DNA of 64,000 nucleotides from Numida meleagris (lineage: Eukaryota; Chordata; Aves; Galliformes; Numididae). The notes under the pieces were generated by a model. The model saw only the letters and a program-made list of their open reading frames with translations, ran no database searches and was not told the DNA's origin. The stretch covers positions 109,463,568-109,527,567 of the forward strand of contig NC_034409.1 of NCBI RefSeq assembly GCF_002078875.1, in the 5' to 3' direction. Positions 45,065-59,396 of this stretch are shown in pieces; the first letter of the stretch is position 1; each line of letters begins with the position of its first letter. A program made the position numbers and the translations under genes.

Positions 45065-48000
45065 GAGAACTTGACATCTAGCAGTTTAGAAAGAAAATTT
45101 GCTTTTTCTTCCAAAAATAGAAATATCAATAATATCGTAATCTAACATTTTATAGTGAAGCAAAAATAATTTTTGGAAAGCTTAAAATATTTTTCACTTT
45201 GAAAACAAAAAAAAAGGATCAAAGCAGTTCAATTTTAAATTATAAGACTGTCCAGTCTAGATGTTCAGCTGTTTTAACCTACAAAGCATCCCATTTCATA
45301 GCCTTGCTGAAGTGTATTTTTCTGGCAGGAACCAGTCCCATAGTGAAACATTCACTACGATAGTTTGCTTCCTGAGAGGTGAGACACCTCTGACATTTCT
45401 GTGGCTATCATAAGTGCTACAAGCTATAGAAACAAGGCAAGGGTGCAATGGTATGCCCTTACAGCCCAGAGCTATCACTGCTGTGTATTTTGTCGCTTGG
45501 TAATGGGTCGCAGTCCCATGGTAACTCCAGCTGCAACATGCTGCTAGATTGCTTAGGAAACTAATGGGGTTTGATTCCCTCTGCAAAGGGAAGCAAGCAG
45601 ATAAAATGCCTACATTTGCCTGCCCGCTAACACAGGAACAAGCCTACAGAAGTACAGAGCAAACATTTTTCTAGACGCTTGCACTTGCTACCACCTGCCA
45701 GTATTTACTAATGGACCAACACTTGTGAGAATCCCCTCCCGCATCATGCCAAGTTCAGGCACAGATGTTTTTTGGAAGAAGAGGGAATTTTAAGGCATTG
45801 GGGTGTAGTTCTGTGCCTCCCCTTGCCATGCTGCCAGTTTTCAGCACCAGTTTTGTTTTCTGCAGAGCTTCTTCCCAGTGCCTCTTCTTGTTAATTAGGG
45901 TGGCACCATGCCAAGTAAAAGGTTTTGGCTATTACGAGGAGCTCCTGAGACAGCTATTGTGGAAAGCTGATACAATTTCTTCCACCCTCTCGGAATGCAC
46001 AGCCCTAAAGTTAGATTTAATCTTAATACTTCCAAATCAAGCAGGTCAGTATATTCCTTGAATCATTTTCCTGCTTCTAAATACACAAAAGATACCAAAG
46101 AGATTTACATATGTGATTACAGGCTCAAGTGGCTGCTTTTGCTCCTGGACAGGAGGAGTTCCGTCTCCTTGACCTGTTTCTGCAAAGCAGTGAGCAGTTT
46201 TGGTGATGTAACAGCTCTTCCTTCACACTGGTTTCATTTTCTTTACTGTTAGTAATATTTTCTTTCCAGAATTAAAGATTACGGATCTAGCAGGACATTT
46301 TAGTTGTCTGTGAGTTAACAGTGGGTTACCTGGATGCACATCCATTGATTCTGCAAGTATCATGATAACAGAGTAGTGTTTAGACACCAAACTGTTTCTA
46401 TTTCAGACTAGAACATTTACTACTAGAAAAAAGAGCCCAGAATATTACCAGTCTGCTTACCCACATTTCTCCAGAGACTATGAGCTGCCAAGTGGTGGAA
46501 ATCAGTGTAGGTGAAAGAGTCATCTGCCAAGTCTGTGACAAGCATATAATCTGGAGCAAAAGGAAAGAGAAAATCTGAGGGCTTCGATTTTTGTTGTTGT
46601 TTGCTTTTGTTTGTTCTTTGGTTTTGGTTGTTCTTTATTCCCAGGGAATTTTCAAATTGCCTTCACTCTGGACTAAAAAGACATACAGAAGAAGAGAAAA
46701 AAAGATAACCACTCAACAAAAATCTTGAATGTACCATTCAGAGATACTGTTGCTTGAGAAATTTTCACTCTAATAAGGACATATTCTATTGACAATAGAA
46801 AACAAAGAATGAAACAAACTTAGTTTGAAACAGAAAATATCAAATTTTTCATTCAGAAGAAGTTGACCGGAATCACCTGATCTCATCAAAATTTTTTCTC
46901 ATTCCCTTCAAAACAAATTTCTCTGAATTGACTTATCTTCATGCAACACATTAAGTTCTGATAAAACAGTTTGGTGAGAACACTTCAGTCAGGGCACTTG
47001 TAGACTTGCGTCTGATCTTGCTCTGCAAGGCTGCTTCCGATAAGACAAGCAAATACAAGCATAGACAGCTATTGATCATCAGCAAGTGGACTCAGATGGT
47101 GGATAACCAAACTTCCCATGCCCTTATGGTGCAGGGCTGCAGCACATACTCGGTAGGTTCCCTTACTGTAGCTCTACCATGCTTATTTTTATCTGATTTT
47201 TTTTTCTCTCCAGGATACTACTTCTCACCCTTCCCATAGTCCTTAGGCAATAGAAAATAGGTTGTAGCTGCTGGATGCATTCATCACGCAGCTCCTGCTT
47301 TTGTTCTCTTTACACTCATGGTTGGTGCACACAGAGCACAGGTTGCCCAACTTCAGAGCTCATTTCCTGACCTCTCAACCTCCCAGAGATATTTTGGGGG
47401 TTTCTGAAATACTACATTTGATAAAACACCAGCACTTCACCAAGTCTTGCTAAAGCTGGTGGCCATCTCCGTGCTCTGAAGAGGACATCGTTGCAACTAT
47501 GGATAGCGCCATACCCATCCAGAGGTGCCCAGTCTAGATGACCACATCACAAAGACCGTTTACAGAAGTATATTTTGCAGGTGTTAAAAATCTGCCTTCA
47601 TTTTGATTAGAAGTAGATGGGGAGAAAATTTATTATATCAGTCACTTTCATGCTTTGTTTTAAAAGGAAATTCAATTCATGCTATTCCTCAGCAGTTGGT
47701 TGAATCCCCATCTACTAAGAATTTGCAGCAGCGGTTTTACAACTATTATCCACAAGCATCTGGGGCAGATATGTGATCCCATCAAGGAATACAAAAGAAA
47801 ATCCTGGAATGTTGGCTACCACATTTTTTTTATCATGTCAGTGTTTTGCATCTTAACAATGAAGGCAGTAGAGTAGAATCTCCTTTCAAATTTTGTGAGT
47901 AAATTGCTTTCTTGTAATAACTGGATTTTCCACTGACAGATGGCAGCTACAAGCTGTCAATCATTTTGAATTCAAAGGATAGATGAAGCGCAACAAATGT

Positions 48001-48099
48001 ATTGTTATTGCCTGCTAGGCTGGAAATATGGCCAAGCTGGTGTATGGTTTCTTTGTGTTATGCTGGGATCATAGATTTCACAAGTGTAATAGTTCTGCC

Positions 48100-48115
48100 A
48101 AAAAAAAAAAAAAAA
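48100..48115. repeat. A16 homopolymer
   Basis: Sixteen consecutive A residues. No retrocopied gene is recognised upstream of it. Confidence 0.93.
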
Positions 48116-49164
48116 GGATCACATGCAATTTCTTACAGGCTTCATTAAAAGCACAAACATCATCAAAATCAGATTCATCTCAAGAAAGAAAATAAGTCTG
48201 TGTGCAAAACGAACAATATTCCTTCCCCTGCAAGCAGTTTTTTAGGCCGACAGACCTAAGCAAACAAACCTCCGCTGGAGGGGCACAAGAAGGGAGATAA
48301 AATAAAAATCATTATTGCTTTGAAAAACTCGCATGATCTCCAGGACTACAGCTGATGCCTTGCAGAGCATGTGACCTATCAGCCTCTCTCCTCTTGAGTC
48401 CATGAATGCCTGTGCTGCCTTCCTCAAGCACATTGAGCCCAGCAGGTTCAGAGAAGCCGAGCACTTATTGCCCTATGTGCTCCCGTCCTTTTCTCATGGC
48501 TGAGGCTCACTGGAGCTCCCCACATGGGGCTGGTGCTGGTTGCCCTGGCTGGTCCCATCTGTCACCTACCATTGTCCTGCCTACGCAGCCCTGCAGCTTA
48601 TGCTCCCAGCAGGCCTCATGGCCTTGGTGACTGTTCTCTGAAAGGAGGTTCTTCCCACCCAAAATGACCAAGAAAAGAAAGAAAATAAACAAAACCACCA
48701 AGAAGGTAAAACAGAAAAACAAGAAAAAACATCCACAAGCCTGCACAATCTTTGCTTGCTTAGCATTTCTTCATCCCAAGCCAGCTTTGAGTACTTTTGG
48801 CACACTTATGTGCCCTGTGACAGGCTTATAAATGCCCCTTTTTTCCCAATTATGTAACACAGTGCCTGGCTTCAGCAGAGATGTCTCTATTTCAGAACGC
48901 AGATGCAAATAAGATCATTGTGGACCTAATTATTTCTCAGTTTTAGTCAACTCTTGCACATCTAAAACAGAGACCAAGTATTTTTGCCCTTTCCTGCTGG
49001 AAAAGGCTGCTATTCTCCCTGAAGCATTAGGGAGCTTTTATTGTTGTAATCATGTGAGAAAATAGGAATAGTCAGGTTGAAACCAGTACATCTGTAAGAG
49101 TGAAACACACATCAGGAGCATGGAGTGCAACTGTAATTTGGGCTGAACTGAGTCCTGGCTGACT

Positions 49165-49343
49165 TGGTGAGGCACTAGCACAGGCTGCCCAGGGAGGTGG
49201 TGGAGTCACCATCTCCAGAGGTGTTCAAGAACCGTGTGGATGTGGCACTCAGGAACATGGTCTAGAGTGGCCACAGGCATGGGTTAATGTTTGGACTAAA
49301 TGATCGTAGTGGTCTTTTCCAACCTTCATGATTGTATGATTCC
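49165..49343 (+). mobile_element. CR1 LINE 3' fragment (F/H-like)
   Basis: The last ~180 bp of a CR1. It begins at tggtgaggcactagcacagg, passes ccatctccagaggtgttcaa and gtggatgtggcactcaggaa, and ends with ggtcttttccaaccttcatg plus attgtatgattcc. The sequence is substantially decayed and has no coding capacity. Confidence 0.93.
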
Positions 49344-52300
49344 ACCTACCAAGAGTGGAGCTGTTCCTGATCTGCAAGAACATGGCAGTGGGACAGTGGG
49401 GCAAAACTGAAAAACAGCAGTTGTAATGGAAATTGCATTTGGATTTATATGGTAATGCTGACTAGCCTCAGCCAGGGTAGTGGTCTTATTTTGTTAAGTT
49501 TGTTGAACAATGCTTAAAGTATCTTTCTTGCTGGTACCTTTTTGGACCAAACCTGATCAATGTTAATGAAAAAATGAGGTTTGTCTTTCCAGTGAAAGCT
49601 GAAAGCATCCAAAGACGATTGAAAATCAGTTTTCCGGTCATTTTCCTGCAGGAAATATAAAATTAAAGTGCAACATCTGAGCTACAGAGCACCCCTTAAT
49701 GACAGAAGGGGTAACAGTTGCTAAAGAAAATCAGATAAGGAAGCTTGATAAAAATAGAGGAAACTGGTATTTATAAGACTCTCCTGTGATCACATGTCCT
49801 TCACAACACCAGCAATGCGACAGAAAAAATTCTTAGCTGTGTATCATTTTAGAAAAGGCAAGTACTGTTCACTACAGCTCCAGTGAATGATGAAATTGCT
49901 GAGCCATTCATAGCTGACAGCTTTGATGCAGTGCTTTTTGTTAAAAGTATTGGGGGTCAAGCAACAGGGGGGAAGCTTCCAGTTGATGGTGGCTTTCCTA
50001 CGGCTCTGTGGCACGGAGGAGCCCCGGGATGAATAGGAATCTTGTTCCTCTCCAAAAGCAGTTCCATGTGGAGCTCAGTCTGGAGATGCTTCTCAGATGC
50101 AGAACTGGGCAGGGCAGGCTCAGTAGAGAACAGGAAGACAAGCTGTAGAACAGGTTAAGTTTGAGTGATTAAGTTGAAACTGTGATGATTTTCTGAATTT
50201 TTTTTGCAGGAAACTACGGATAGAGATGATCTTCCAATTAATCCCACTCAGTGTCAGAAAGGCCATGCCATACATGTGAGAAAATAATTTTGTGTCCTCC
50301 TCTGCTCAACAAAAGAAGGCAGCTTATTTTATGGCCAGATAACAGCTTGCAAGAACGTGCACTGGTAGTGCAGATCTAATTACGTAAAGCATAAATGGTC
50401 TCAAAGGCAGAGCTGCAGAAGCCACATGGGCACACTTACTCCATGCCTCTAATCTTACACTCAAGGTCTTCTGACAGAGCCAAAATTAACTTCAGCACAC
50501 TTCATCCTTTAAGTGCTTCTGCTGCTGTAACAGACTGGGAAACAAATATATAATTTTTCTGATGCAACAGGACTGACATTCAGTTGCTTTCAGAGGGCAA
50601 ATTCTAGCACAAGTCTTCAAACTGCACTGGTAGTTTCCTTTATGTTCTCAAATGACATGACTATGCTGTCTTGTCTTCTTGGCTGGAGATGCATCTCCCA
50701 GCTTCAAATGGTACACTTTCTTTTTCCTGGAAGATCTCAACTTGGGAGTTTGAGGCTTACACAACAATTTTCAAAAATTTTCATCTCTAAATTAGTGCTT
50801 AAACCCCAGAATCTTGGGCTAACTGCATGAAAATAAATGGGCTTGGATGCTCTGAACGTCACAGAAGTTTCTTATAACAAATGACGTGTGTTTAGATGGG
50901 AGCACCAAAATGGAAACCCAGGAATCAAGTTAGGCATGAACTCTGAGAATATATCCTATAAAACGTTTGTTTTCTTCCTGTTTCCTTATCTGTGCTGTGG
51001 AAGTCTGTCAACAATCTGATGAAGCCATCGTAAAAACTTTTAGTAGTCTTTGGATGCAAGCAATGGTGTGTCTGCAACCACAGGTTTCCCTCACCCTTAC
51101 TGAGACATGAGATAAAACAGAGAGTACATTTATCACACTAAGGAATGAGGATTTCTTTTATCATCATTTTCACTAAACACCAATGAGAATTTAAGCCTAG
51201 TAAGTAGAGCAGACCAACAGATCACTGCTGGAGAAATTTTCTGTGTTAATGATGACACTTCAAAGATAGTTCTGCTTCTGGCCAATCCAGTTCTTCACAT
51301 AATCAAGTGACCCAAAATGGTCACTTTTTAGGCTTCAAAAGTAAAAGATTCATGCAGCTTTCACCATTAATAAGGACACTAATACAAGATTTCTAAAGTA
51401 AGTGGACCCAAGTTTTTGCACATTCATAACTTTTCATTATGGTTATCAAAAATTCATCCTGCTTAACACTTTTTGGAATTAAATAAATAACTCATACTGA
51501 GGAGAATATTCAGGTATAGAAGCAGAAAATGTGCTCTTTGCCTTGCTGGCCAGCAGCCTGAGTGCACAGAGACAAATATATATCAAAAAAACACATTTGT
51601 TCTATAACAGTTAAATTATTTTGGGGCCCTACATTCTACACGTATCACAGTTTATTACAATTCAGAGAAGATACAATCTCCTCTTTTTGTATGTGCTGCT
51701 CTGTGAGAAATGAAATTATTCTCTCTAGTATTAAAGATTTTTTTTCCAGCTTTACTTGATTTTGATAAATCAGATAACTTCTGAAAGCACCAAGCCAATC
51801 ATGGGCATTGTCCTAGAGTTGATTATTGTTACCCTATTACACAGACAGCACTTCTACCATTTCCTTCTATTCTAATCTCTAAATTGGTGTTAGTTTTACT
51901 TTTTTTTTTTCACATCACTATTTGCTTTTAGGCACTTTCCTTGTCAGAATATTCTCCTGCATCACAAGGACATCTGATATAATTTTGACCGCAGTGAAAA
52001 GGATGCAATCCAGGAATAAATCTAGTGAATCAATAAAGTCACACAAAAGATCTGCCTGGATGAGATCAGAAATAGACCCATAGTTGTTGCTAATTAAATT
52101 GGCTTCTATCTGCCTTGTCTCTTCTTACAAGCAAGATGGTAGGCAAAATGCCCACTTTGCCTTTATGTTTCAGAGCTGCCTTGAAGAATTTCCACTGGTT
52201 CCTGTGGAAAGTATCAGTTAACCACAGTAATAAGTAAGGCAGAGGATACAAATAAAGGGAGGTTGGATTGACAAATTTTGCCACTGGCATTTGACTCAAA

Positions 52301-54454
52301 AATTTCAGTCCCTGCAGTGATTCACGTTACAAATCAATCTGGCAAACTATCAGGCTTTAAAATCAATTACACTAAATCAGAAGCCATGCTTAACAGATAA
52401 TGCACGAAGGGGCACTCTTACACAGAGCAACGACCTTTTAAGCTGCCACAAGCCAGTTTCAACTACTTGGCAAAGTATCCTCCCACAGTGCTAAGTAAAT
52501 TATATTAAACCTATTTCAGTCTGCTATTGAGTATATAACGGGAGAGCACTGCAGAGGGCAAATCCACCTATCCTTCTTTGGAAAGCAAAAATGCAAACCC
52601 CTGACAAAGCTGTTGTTTATCACATGCCTGTACGACACAGGCCCTCTTTGAGGAAGAGGTACAGTAAAGAATCAGGAAATTTTAATCAATTTTAGAAATC
52701 ACTAGGTTTCCCTCATAGCTTTAATGCCAATAAATTACAAGTCTGCAATTAAAAACAGCATCTACTGGATGATGATGAGCCCACAGACAGGATGGACCAT
52801 TAGCGAATGATACTTAGCGCAGCAAAAACTCAAAACTGATAAAAACTATAATGAAGGACCATTAGTTTTGTGAGAGATTATCTGATGATTTGATGTCATT
52901 TCCACGGCACACAGTGATTTATAGCTCAGATGGAGACTGAGCATCACTCCATTGAAGCTGATCTTTATGTTGTTGCATAAGGGGCTGAGGGGAGCCAAGG
53001 CAACCAGAAATACAGCATTAGGTTACATGGCCTACACTCTGCTATATGCAGAAAGGTGGTGTTGGAAAGTGGGACCCATAATGGGAAAGGGCAGTTACAG
53101 CTTGTAGATAGATCCCAAAAATAAACTGAAGACAGCAGTAGTGTTAACTCATCAACAACAGCAGGGACAGGAACAACATTTCTTATTAAAAAAATATCAG
53201 TGTGCAAGCAGGTAGCTACTACAGGAGCAGTACAGTGGGGGATGCCTTCCTGCGTTAGACACAAGAAGGTCAGACCACCTGGGAGAGAATGCCTGGGAGG
53301 ATCTTGATGACCATCCACCTTTTCTAGATCATTCAAGGCTCCTCAAGAACTCCCTGCACCAGGTCGCTGCCCAGTAAGAAGTGCAGGAAGGCACACAAGA
53401 CCAAGCATTAAGACCAAGGTCTGAAGACCCATCCCCACCTTTGGGGGAACAGCAGATGTTGGAGGTTTGCATTTCACCACCTTGCCTGAGAGCGGCCAAC
53501 ATTATCTCCAAGCAGAACAGGAGACACCAGGTTAAGCCTTCATGGAAAACACACCTCTATACGATGCCTCACCTATATTTTTCTTCCTTGGCTCAGCTTA
53601 GCCTGTTGCACCAAGAAAGATGAAGTGTCTATGCCAGAGGTGAAGCAGTAGGACAACAGTAAGAAAAACATGGTAAGATAAACTTACTGAGCACATATGA
53701 TCAGCAAGAATGATAAGAAAAGAAGCCAGACTTAGCAGTCCAGCCACTCAATCCTGCAGGTTCTCCTCTCAGCATTTTCAGTTTACTTTTCAGCTTTCAG
53801 ACAGAAAAATATGTTTATCTCTGTGTGGTTAGGATACTGGTAAGCAAGAAATTTGCCTGTCTGGCTACAGAAAGGCAGGTGTATTATGCACTCTGAAGAA
53901 AGGCAGCCAGATCAATTGCACCACCTTTGTCTCAGGCCATGCAATCAGACCAACCTGTTTGTGCAGGGATAGGACTCAGGGAGTTTAAGAAACCCTTTTT
54001 TACTTGATATCAAACATTATTTTTCTTTAAACTGCAGGATAAAGTTTTCCCGGTGCTGCTAACTAGCACTGTGATTTGACAGACAGAATTCTGCTGCTTT
54101 GGGAGGCACTTTGAAAAGAGAAAAACTGAGATAGGAATCAATGATTAGTGCTACATCTGTAACCCTCCATAAATACAGCTGTATCCAATAGCGCTAGCTG
54201 ACTACAGCAAATAAATCAGAGTTCAGCTCAGGTGTCTCCAAGGCTGCCCTGACGGCTGTGCCAGATCTCACACCCAGATTTTTGGTCCCCCTGGGTTATA
54301 GGGGGCCTGCAAAGGTGAATTACTCATCACACAGCTCATTCATGAGAAAGCAGTAGTGAAACTAAAGCATGTCACCAGAGCTTTAAATCTATGCTGAATA
54401 CAGTGCTCTCCTGGAACGAGTAGGAGAAAAAAAATAGGCAGGAATGGGTGGTGG

Positions 54455-54485
54455 AAAAAAAAAAAAAGAGAGAGAGAGAAAAAAA
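54455..54485. repeat. A-rich plus (GA)n tract
   Basis: Thirteen A residues are followed by alternating GA units and then a further A run. Confidence 0.93.
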
Positions 54486-54698
54486 GGCTGTCAGCTTGTT
54501 TTTGTGTAGGTGAGAAATCAGCAATAAATGCAAAAAGGCTTATGGGAAAACCTGGGAGATGACGAAGAATAGCACCGCAAAAACTTTTTGAAGTGCAACT
54601 CAGACAATCATTTTTCTCAGGGCATAACCAGAGGCAAATGCAAGAGGTTTGAAGTTATATCCAACAACCATTGTAATGCTGGAGTTGCTGGTCCCATT

Positions 54699-54713
54699 AA
54701 AAAAAAAAAAAAA
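54699..54713. repeat. A15 homopolymer
   Basis: Fifteen A residues followed by ggaagaaaaagg. Confidence 0.93.
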
Positions 54714-57700
54714 GGAAGAAAAAGGAGGTAACCTTCATCTCCTCGCTGTAGTCAGCTGTAGTCAAGACCTTTCAAGATTTAGGATAGATCTGGGTCACCT
54801 CAGTAAGGCAGCTGTTGTATCTGTTCTGTCATCCCAGGCTTCCTTTGCTTTGTAGGTTCCCAGAGCAGAGCTGAGACATCACTGCCATTCCCATACCTGT
54901 CTCTCAGCTCTAAGGAGAAGAGACATTGTTAGAGGAAAGCAGGCATGGCAGGGCATCACTAGGACCAATTAATTTGAGTTTCTGACAACATAAATTAGCA
55001 CAGTTTAAGTGAGAATGTGAGCAGCCTGGATTTGAAGAGTAGATCAAGCAGCAATTGTCCTATGTAGTCAAAGTCAATGGAAGTGACAGATTAATAATTA
55101 TTGCTCTATTCCACGCTTCAGTCATAAAGCAACCCACTAAATCTTGCTAAATCATCTGCTTATAAAGAATATCATGTCATGGTTCACCATATTCTTTGTT
55201 TTGTATTTTAACGGTGGTAGGAGGCCTAACAATATTCCCACATTCAATGATTTCATTCTTTCCTCTTTCTCAAATCTAACTTTTCCTATCCTGATTGCTT
55301 GATGCTTCCTTCCTTTTTTATTGCCTCCAGAAAAGAACTTAAGACTAAAGACTGAATAGCCCACGGAACAGCCTCATTAGGGGTAGAGCCTGACAGAATA
55401 ACGGGATATTGCACATTGCTTCACATGGTGAATCCATTTGATTAAAATTTGAATGTGTCAGAATTTTTCCGTAGGAAAAAGCCATTTCATCCAAATCTAT
55501 GCCTTTGTAAACTGTCAGACTATGACAAATATTTTGTTTAAAAATAAACAACTGTCTTCAGCCTCCCATTTTTAATGGAATTTTGTGCTTGGGATAAGAA
55601 GGTTGAAAAAAAACCACGTCAGAACAAAGTGTTTCTGATACAAGAGAAAATAAAATGCTTTGATTGTCCTGAATACTTAGTACTTGTCCATAATTAGTAC
55701 AATTTTATCTTTTTTTTCAGAAGAGAAACAGATCACCTGCTCAGCTCTTCACAAAGTGGCATACTCATTACGCTGTTAGGGCATATGAAATGTGGTATGT
55801 TTTTTGGGACACTTTCTTTTAGATATCCTCTGTAGAAGATACAGACATTCTTGGGTTTTGTTCTGACTTCACATTAATCTAACTGCAGAATCTTAGCCTT
55901 GCCATTTTAACATCTTCAATACACAGCTTACATGGTGCATACTCACAGAGAAAAGCAAGGATGATTAGCAAGTTCAAAACCAGAGAAAACACAAATGCAT
56001 TCAGGATCATGTCACCCCATGTCCAATTCCAGGAGGATTCAGCAATACGAAGTTACATTTTTTACCCCTCTAACACAAAAAGCCCACCTGTAGCTACTTA
56101 ACATGGGGCTCGCACACTCCAATGCATTCTGTCACAGATTCCCACAGAAACACTTGCTGAGTTGCATTCATCAGATCAAAGTAGTCGTTATGATGCTAAA
56201 TGACTATCTGCTATCAGCAAGCAAGGCATGGGCAGTATGACTGCGCTCAGTGCTCCCAGCTGCTAACAAGACAGAGGAGCCGTCCCTGTGGGCCTCCTGT
56301 ACGTGCAACTGATTTGCCAGCCTCCAGCTGACCTCGGTGGGTGATCACTGAGGTCACACGCAGCCTGCACACCCTTGGCACTCACAGCCCCGCTTGCACT
56401 CCAGCTTCCCAGGTAAGGTTTGTCCATGTACTATGAAAATACTTTAAACAACACTTTTAAGAGAAAGGAAAGAAGAGTGAGGTTGACAGTTCAACCAGTG
56501 AATGGATGAAGCTCCATCCTTCCTCGACAGGCTGTTTGCCATTACATCAGCAAACTTGATACGAATGCTCTTTATACTCTGAATAAGTCAACAGATGAAT
56601 TTACTGCCAGAATCTCTGGCTGCAGATCATTCTGGGATTACATCATCAGCAAAGAGAATTAAACGTGTCTTAATTTTCTGCAAGATAAAAATGTCCATCT
56701 GTTTCTGCTCTTTATTAGTTTTTTTGCCTGCAAGTAGAATACAGTGCTATACATTAATTAAATGCATACGACTGGATAATAAATTTATTACAAACTACTC
56801 TCATGATGCCTGTTTCTTCATTAAGCAGAGAATGAAAATGTAAGAAAGAAGGACATTTTACAATAAATCACAGATGGATGAGAACTAAGCCACCTAGAAT
56901 TGTTTTTCAGCAGTACTAGAAAGGGCCGAGGGCAAGAAGAATTCCAGCAATATTTCAGTTTTCTCTTATTTGCAATTGGGCCCACATGGTCTCACTGGAG
57001 GACAACTGTCTTCCCCTCCACTTTCTGCAAGCATGATCAGCAGTAATATCCTCCCCCTTGCCTACAGGGGGGACACAGGGAGCTAGTCAGGCTGTTTCAA
57101 TTCTGTGAATTGGTGAGTGAAGGTGCGCTAAGAAAAAAGGTGAGCCAACACACTCCCCCTGTCATATTGCCCCTTGGGTCAGAGCACTTTGTCCATGGCC
57201 ATGTGGCACCGAACTGGGACCTGAGAAGGAGATAAGAACCTGATGGAATCGAAGAACAGACCTTCTACGTCAGCTGTGCTGGTGTAACCCATCACTGCTC
57301 AACACACCAAGGACTTCTTATATTACATGAGAATGTGTTATTAAACACAATCCAAATAAGGTCTGATGCTTGCTAGAATTTCTTAAGAACTCTTCTAACC
57401 AGGTTTGGGGAAAAGTGCCTTTTATGAGTGCTCCTCCAAATCTTTATTATGTCAGCATCTAGTATTATGGATATTGGAAGACAAAGAGAGGCTTCTGCTG
57501 GTATTACAGAGCTTAGTGATAGCTTCTTTTTACTGGAACACTTATTTCAACAGAAACAGTAATTAACTACCACAGACTACTCATTGTGACAGCATCTAAG
57601 AACACATCATCTTATCGAAAATAGGCAAAAACTAAGTTTATTAGCAAAGGTAGGGGGAGTATAAGTATATATTCCACAGTATATCTGGAAATGGAAAACA

Positions 57701-58471
57701 AAGTAACACATCACAAGTGATAGAAATACATGCATTTTTAGTAGAATTACTTGAAACATTACAAATTACATATATGCCAGTGAAAATGTGAAGAAAAAGT
57801 ATGCTTCATTTCAAATTGAAATGCCAACATTGACTGCATCCTGCACAGAACATCGAACTTCCACTGGGGAAAAAAAATAAGAATACAGTAACTCCTCAAC
57901 CCCAAACTCTTCTGAATCCTATGAGAAACAGAAGGTTTTGATATTTCAGCTTTTTATCTTTTTTTCAGAAAGACAAACGTATGTGTCCCCTGCAGTTTGT
58001 CAGCCGTCTCAGAGCTGAAGCCACCCCCTTCATAGCTCTTTGGTTTTTAAGGTAGAAATACCATGTGTTCTCAGAGCTGGTACCATAGTAGCACAGGAGT
58101 TAAACAGATGAGTGAAAGTAATTAAGCAAATTACGTTTTCTTGAGGAAAAAGCATAGCCTAATGGGAGTGCTCATCAGAGAGCTAATATTTTGATAGCAG
58201 AAGTTACAACTACACTGAAGAATAATGACTGAATGGTAAAGTAACAGCACAATAATTAGGTGTATTCTAGCAATTACTTAGGAAATCCCTGAGAGGTAGC
58301 ATTGATTAAAGTATTTTTATAAGTGTATTACTTACTATTTGTAGTAAATCTTGAATAAAATGTCTTGCAAGGTTTTTGTTGCTGATTCAAGGGAACCAGT
58401 AAACTAGGGAAATCAAGTTTCATTAAGAAATGAAATGAAAAGGAAAACATACAGAAGGGGTAAGAAATAGC

Positions 58472-58490
58472 AAAAAAAAAAAAAAAAAAA
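58472..58490. repeat. A19 homopolymer
   Basis: Nineteen A residues, the longest A run in the window. No retroposed gene body is recognised before it. Confidence 0.93.
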
Positions 58491-59290
58491 CCAGGAACAC
58501 ATTAAGGTAAATAGTATTCCATATTGTGTAGGCAACGCCTGAATGTATTACGTTATTTTTTCCCTCCTGAAGAATGAATTATAGCATATGTGGGAAATGC
58601 CACTTCTAGTAGCCCTGAAGCCACTTATCTATCCATAGCAGAGACAGCAGCACAGGTTTTAGTAGCACATACTTCTATGCCCTGTCTCACCTGGGTATTC
58701 CAGTCATTGCTCAAAGGAAAGGAACAGCTCAGACTTGTTTCCTTATTACTAGCATTGCCTGCTATCTCTTCCCCACCAGCTACACAAACAACCAGACCTT
58801 GAACTCCCTTGAACAGGTATATCTTCTCCAAGAGAATGAATGGATGGATGCCAATCACAGATAGTATTTGGGCCCACAGAAGCAGCAGAAATGCATTATC
58901 CATTCCACAGCAGGCAATGCACCTAATATTTCTCACCTGAAAACTTTCAATTCACTGTCTGCTATTGATTCCAGGCTAATTTTGCTGAAATCCATAAAAT
59001 TACATCAGAGACCCATTTGTTTTTTCAGATGTATTAGTTCCATGGTGAATATGCTTCTGTTTTCTCTGCACTCTGAAGATAATTACAGCAGCTCTCCCCG
59101 ACTGCAAATCTCATTCTTCAGCAGTAAGTGGCCATTCAGCCTCTGGGTTGTACCTGGGCCTCCCCTACCCTCCTCACTGTCACACAGGTGACAGAAAGAT
59201 GCCACAGAAAGTCACAGGTCAGCATAAGGATGGGTTTGTGTCTCCTGGACGTCTGTGAGCAATGATAAGCAGCCTTGATATTCACTCAGA

Positions 59291-59396
59291 AATCATAGAA
59301 TCAGAATCATTTAGGTTGTTAAAGACCTTCAAGATAGTCAAATCCAAGCATCAGCCTGAGTCCCATCACCAAACCATGTCCTCTTAGGCCATCTCT
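59291..59396 (-). mobile_element. Short CR1 3'-end fragment (F-like)
   Basis: A minus-strand fragment with its tail at 59291-59306 (aatcatagaatcagaatc), then atttaggttgttaaagacct and accaaaccatgtcctc. Only the 3' UTR and the extreme end of ORF2 are present, and it is well diverged. Confidence 0.88.

Larger units (their letters stand above)
41408..49164. other. Long CR1-free unique stretch, no gene recognised
   Basis: About 7.8 kb with no CR1 or LTR that I can recognise. The first 350 bp may still belong to the ERV-like relic (for example cttggagcctgctctggagg at 41569), but weakly. Simple sequences are a (CAAA)n run at 45037-45064 and A16 at 48100-48115. Frames at 42522-42893 and 43417-43791 (about 123 codons each) have no recognised domain. 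An ideal splice-donor word (aaggtaagt) occurs at 42459, without other exon evidence. Confidence 0.5.
49344..59290. other. Long CR1-free unique stretch, no gene recognised
   Basis: About 9.9 kb with no CR1 or LTR recognised. Simple tracts are an A/GA tract at 54455-54485, A15 at 54699-54713 and A19 at 58472-58490. A GC-richer patch at 56220-56412 ends in a consensus splice-donor word, reported separately. The longest frame (52965-53336, minus, 123 codons) has no recognisable features. Confidence 0.5.

Noticed and set aside
48664..48768. Small Lys-rich plus-strand frame (begins MTKKRKKINKTTKK)
   Set aside because: It follows from a locally A-rich, purine-biased stretch. No ribosomal or histone-like family match and no flanking gene signals.
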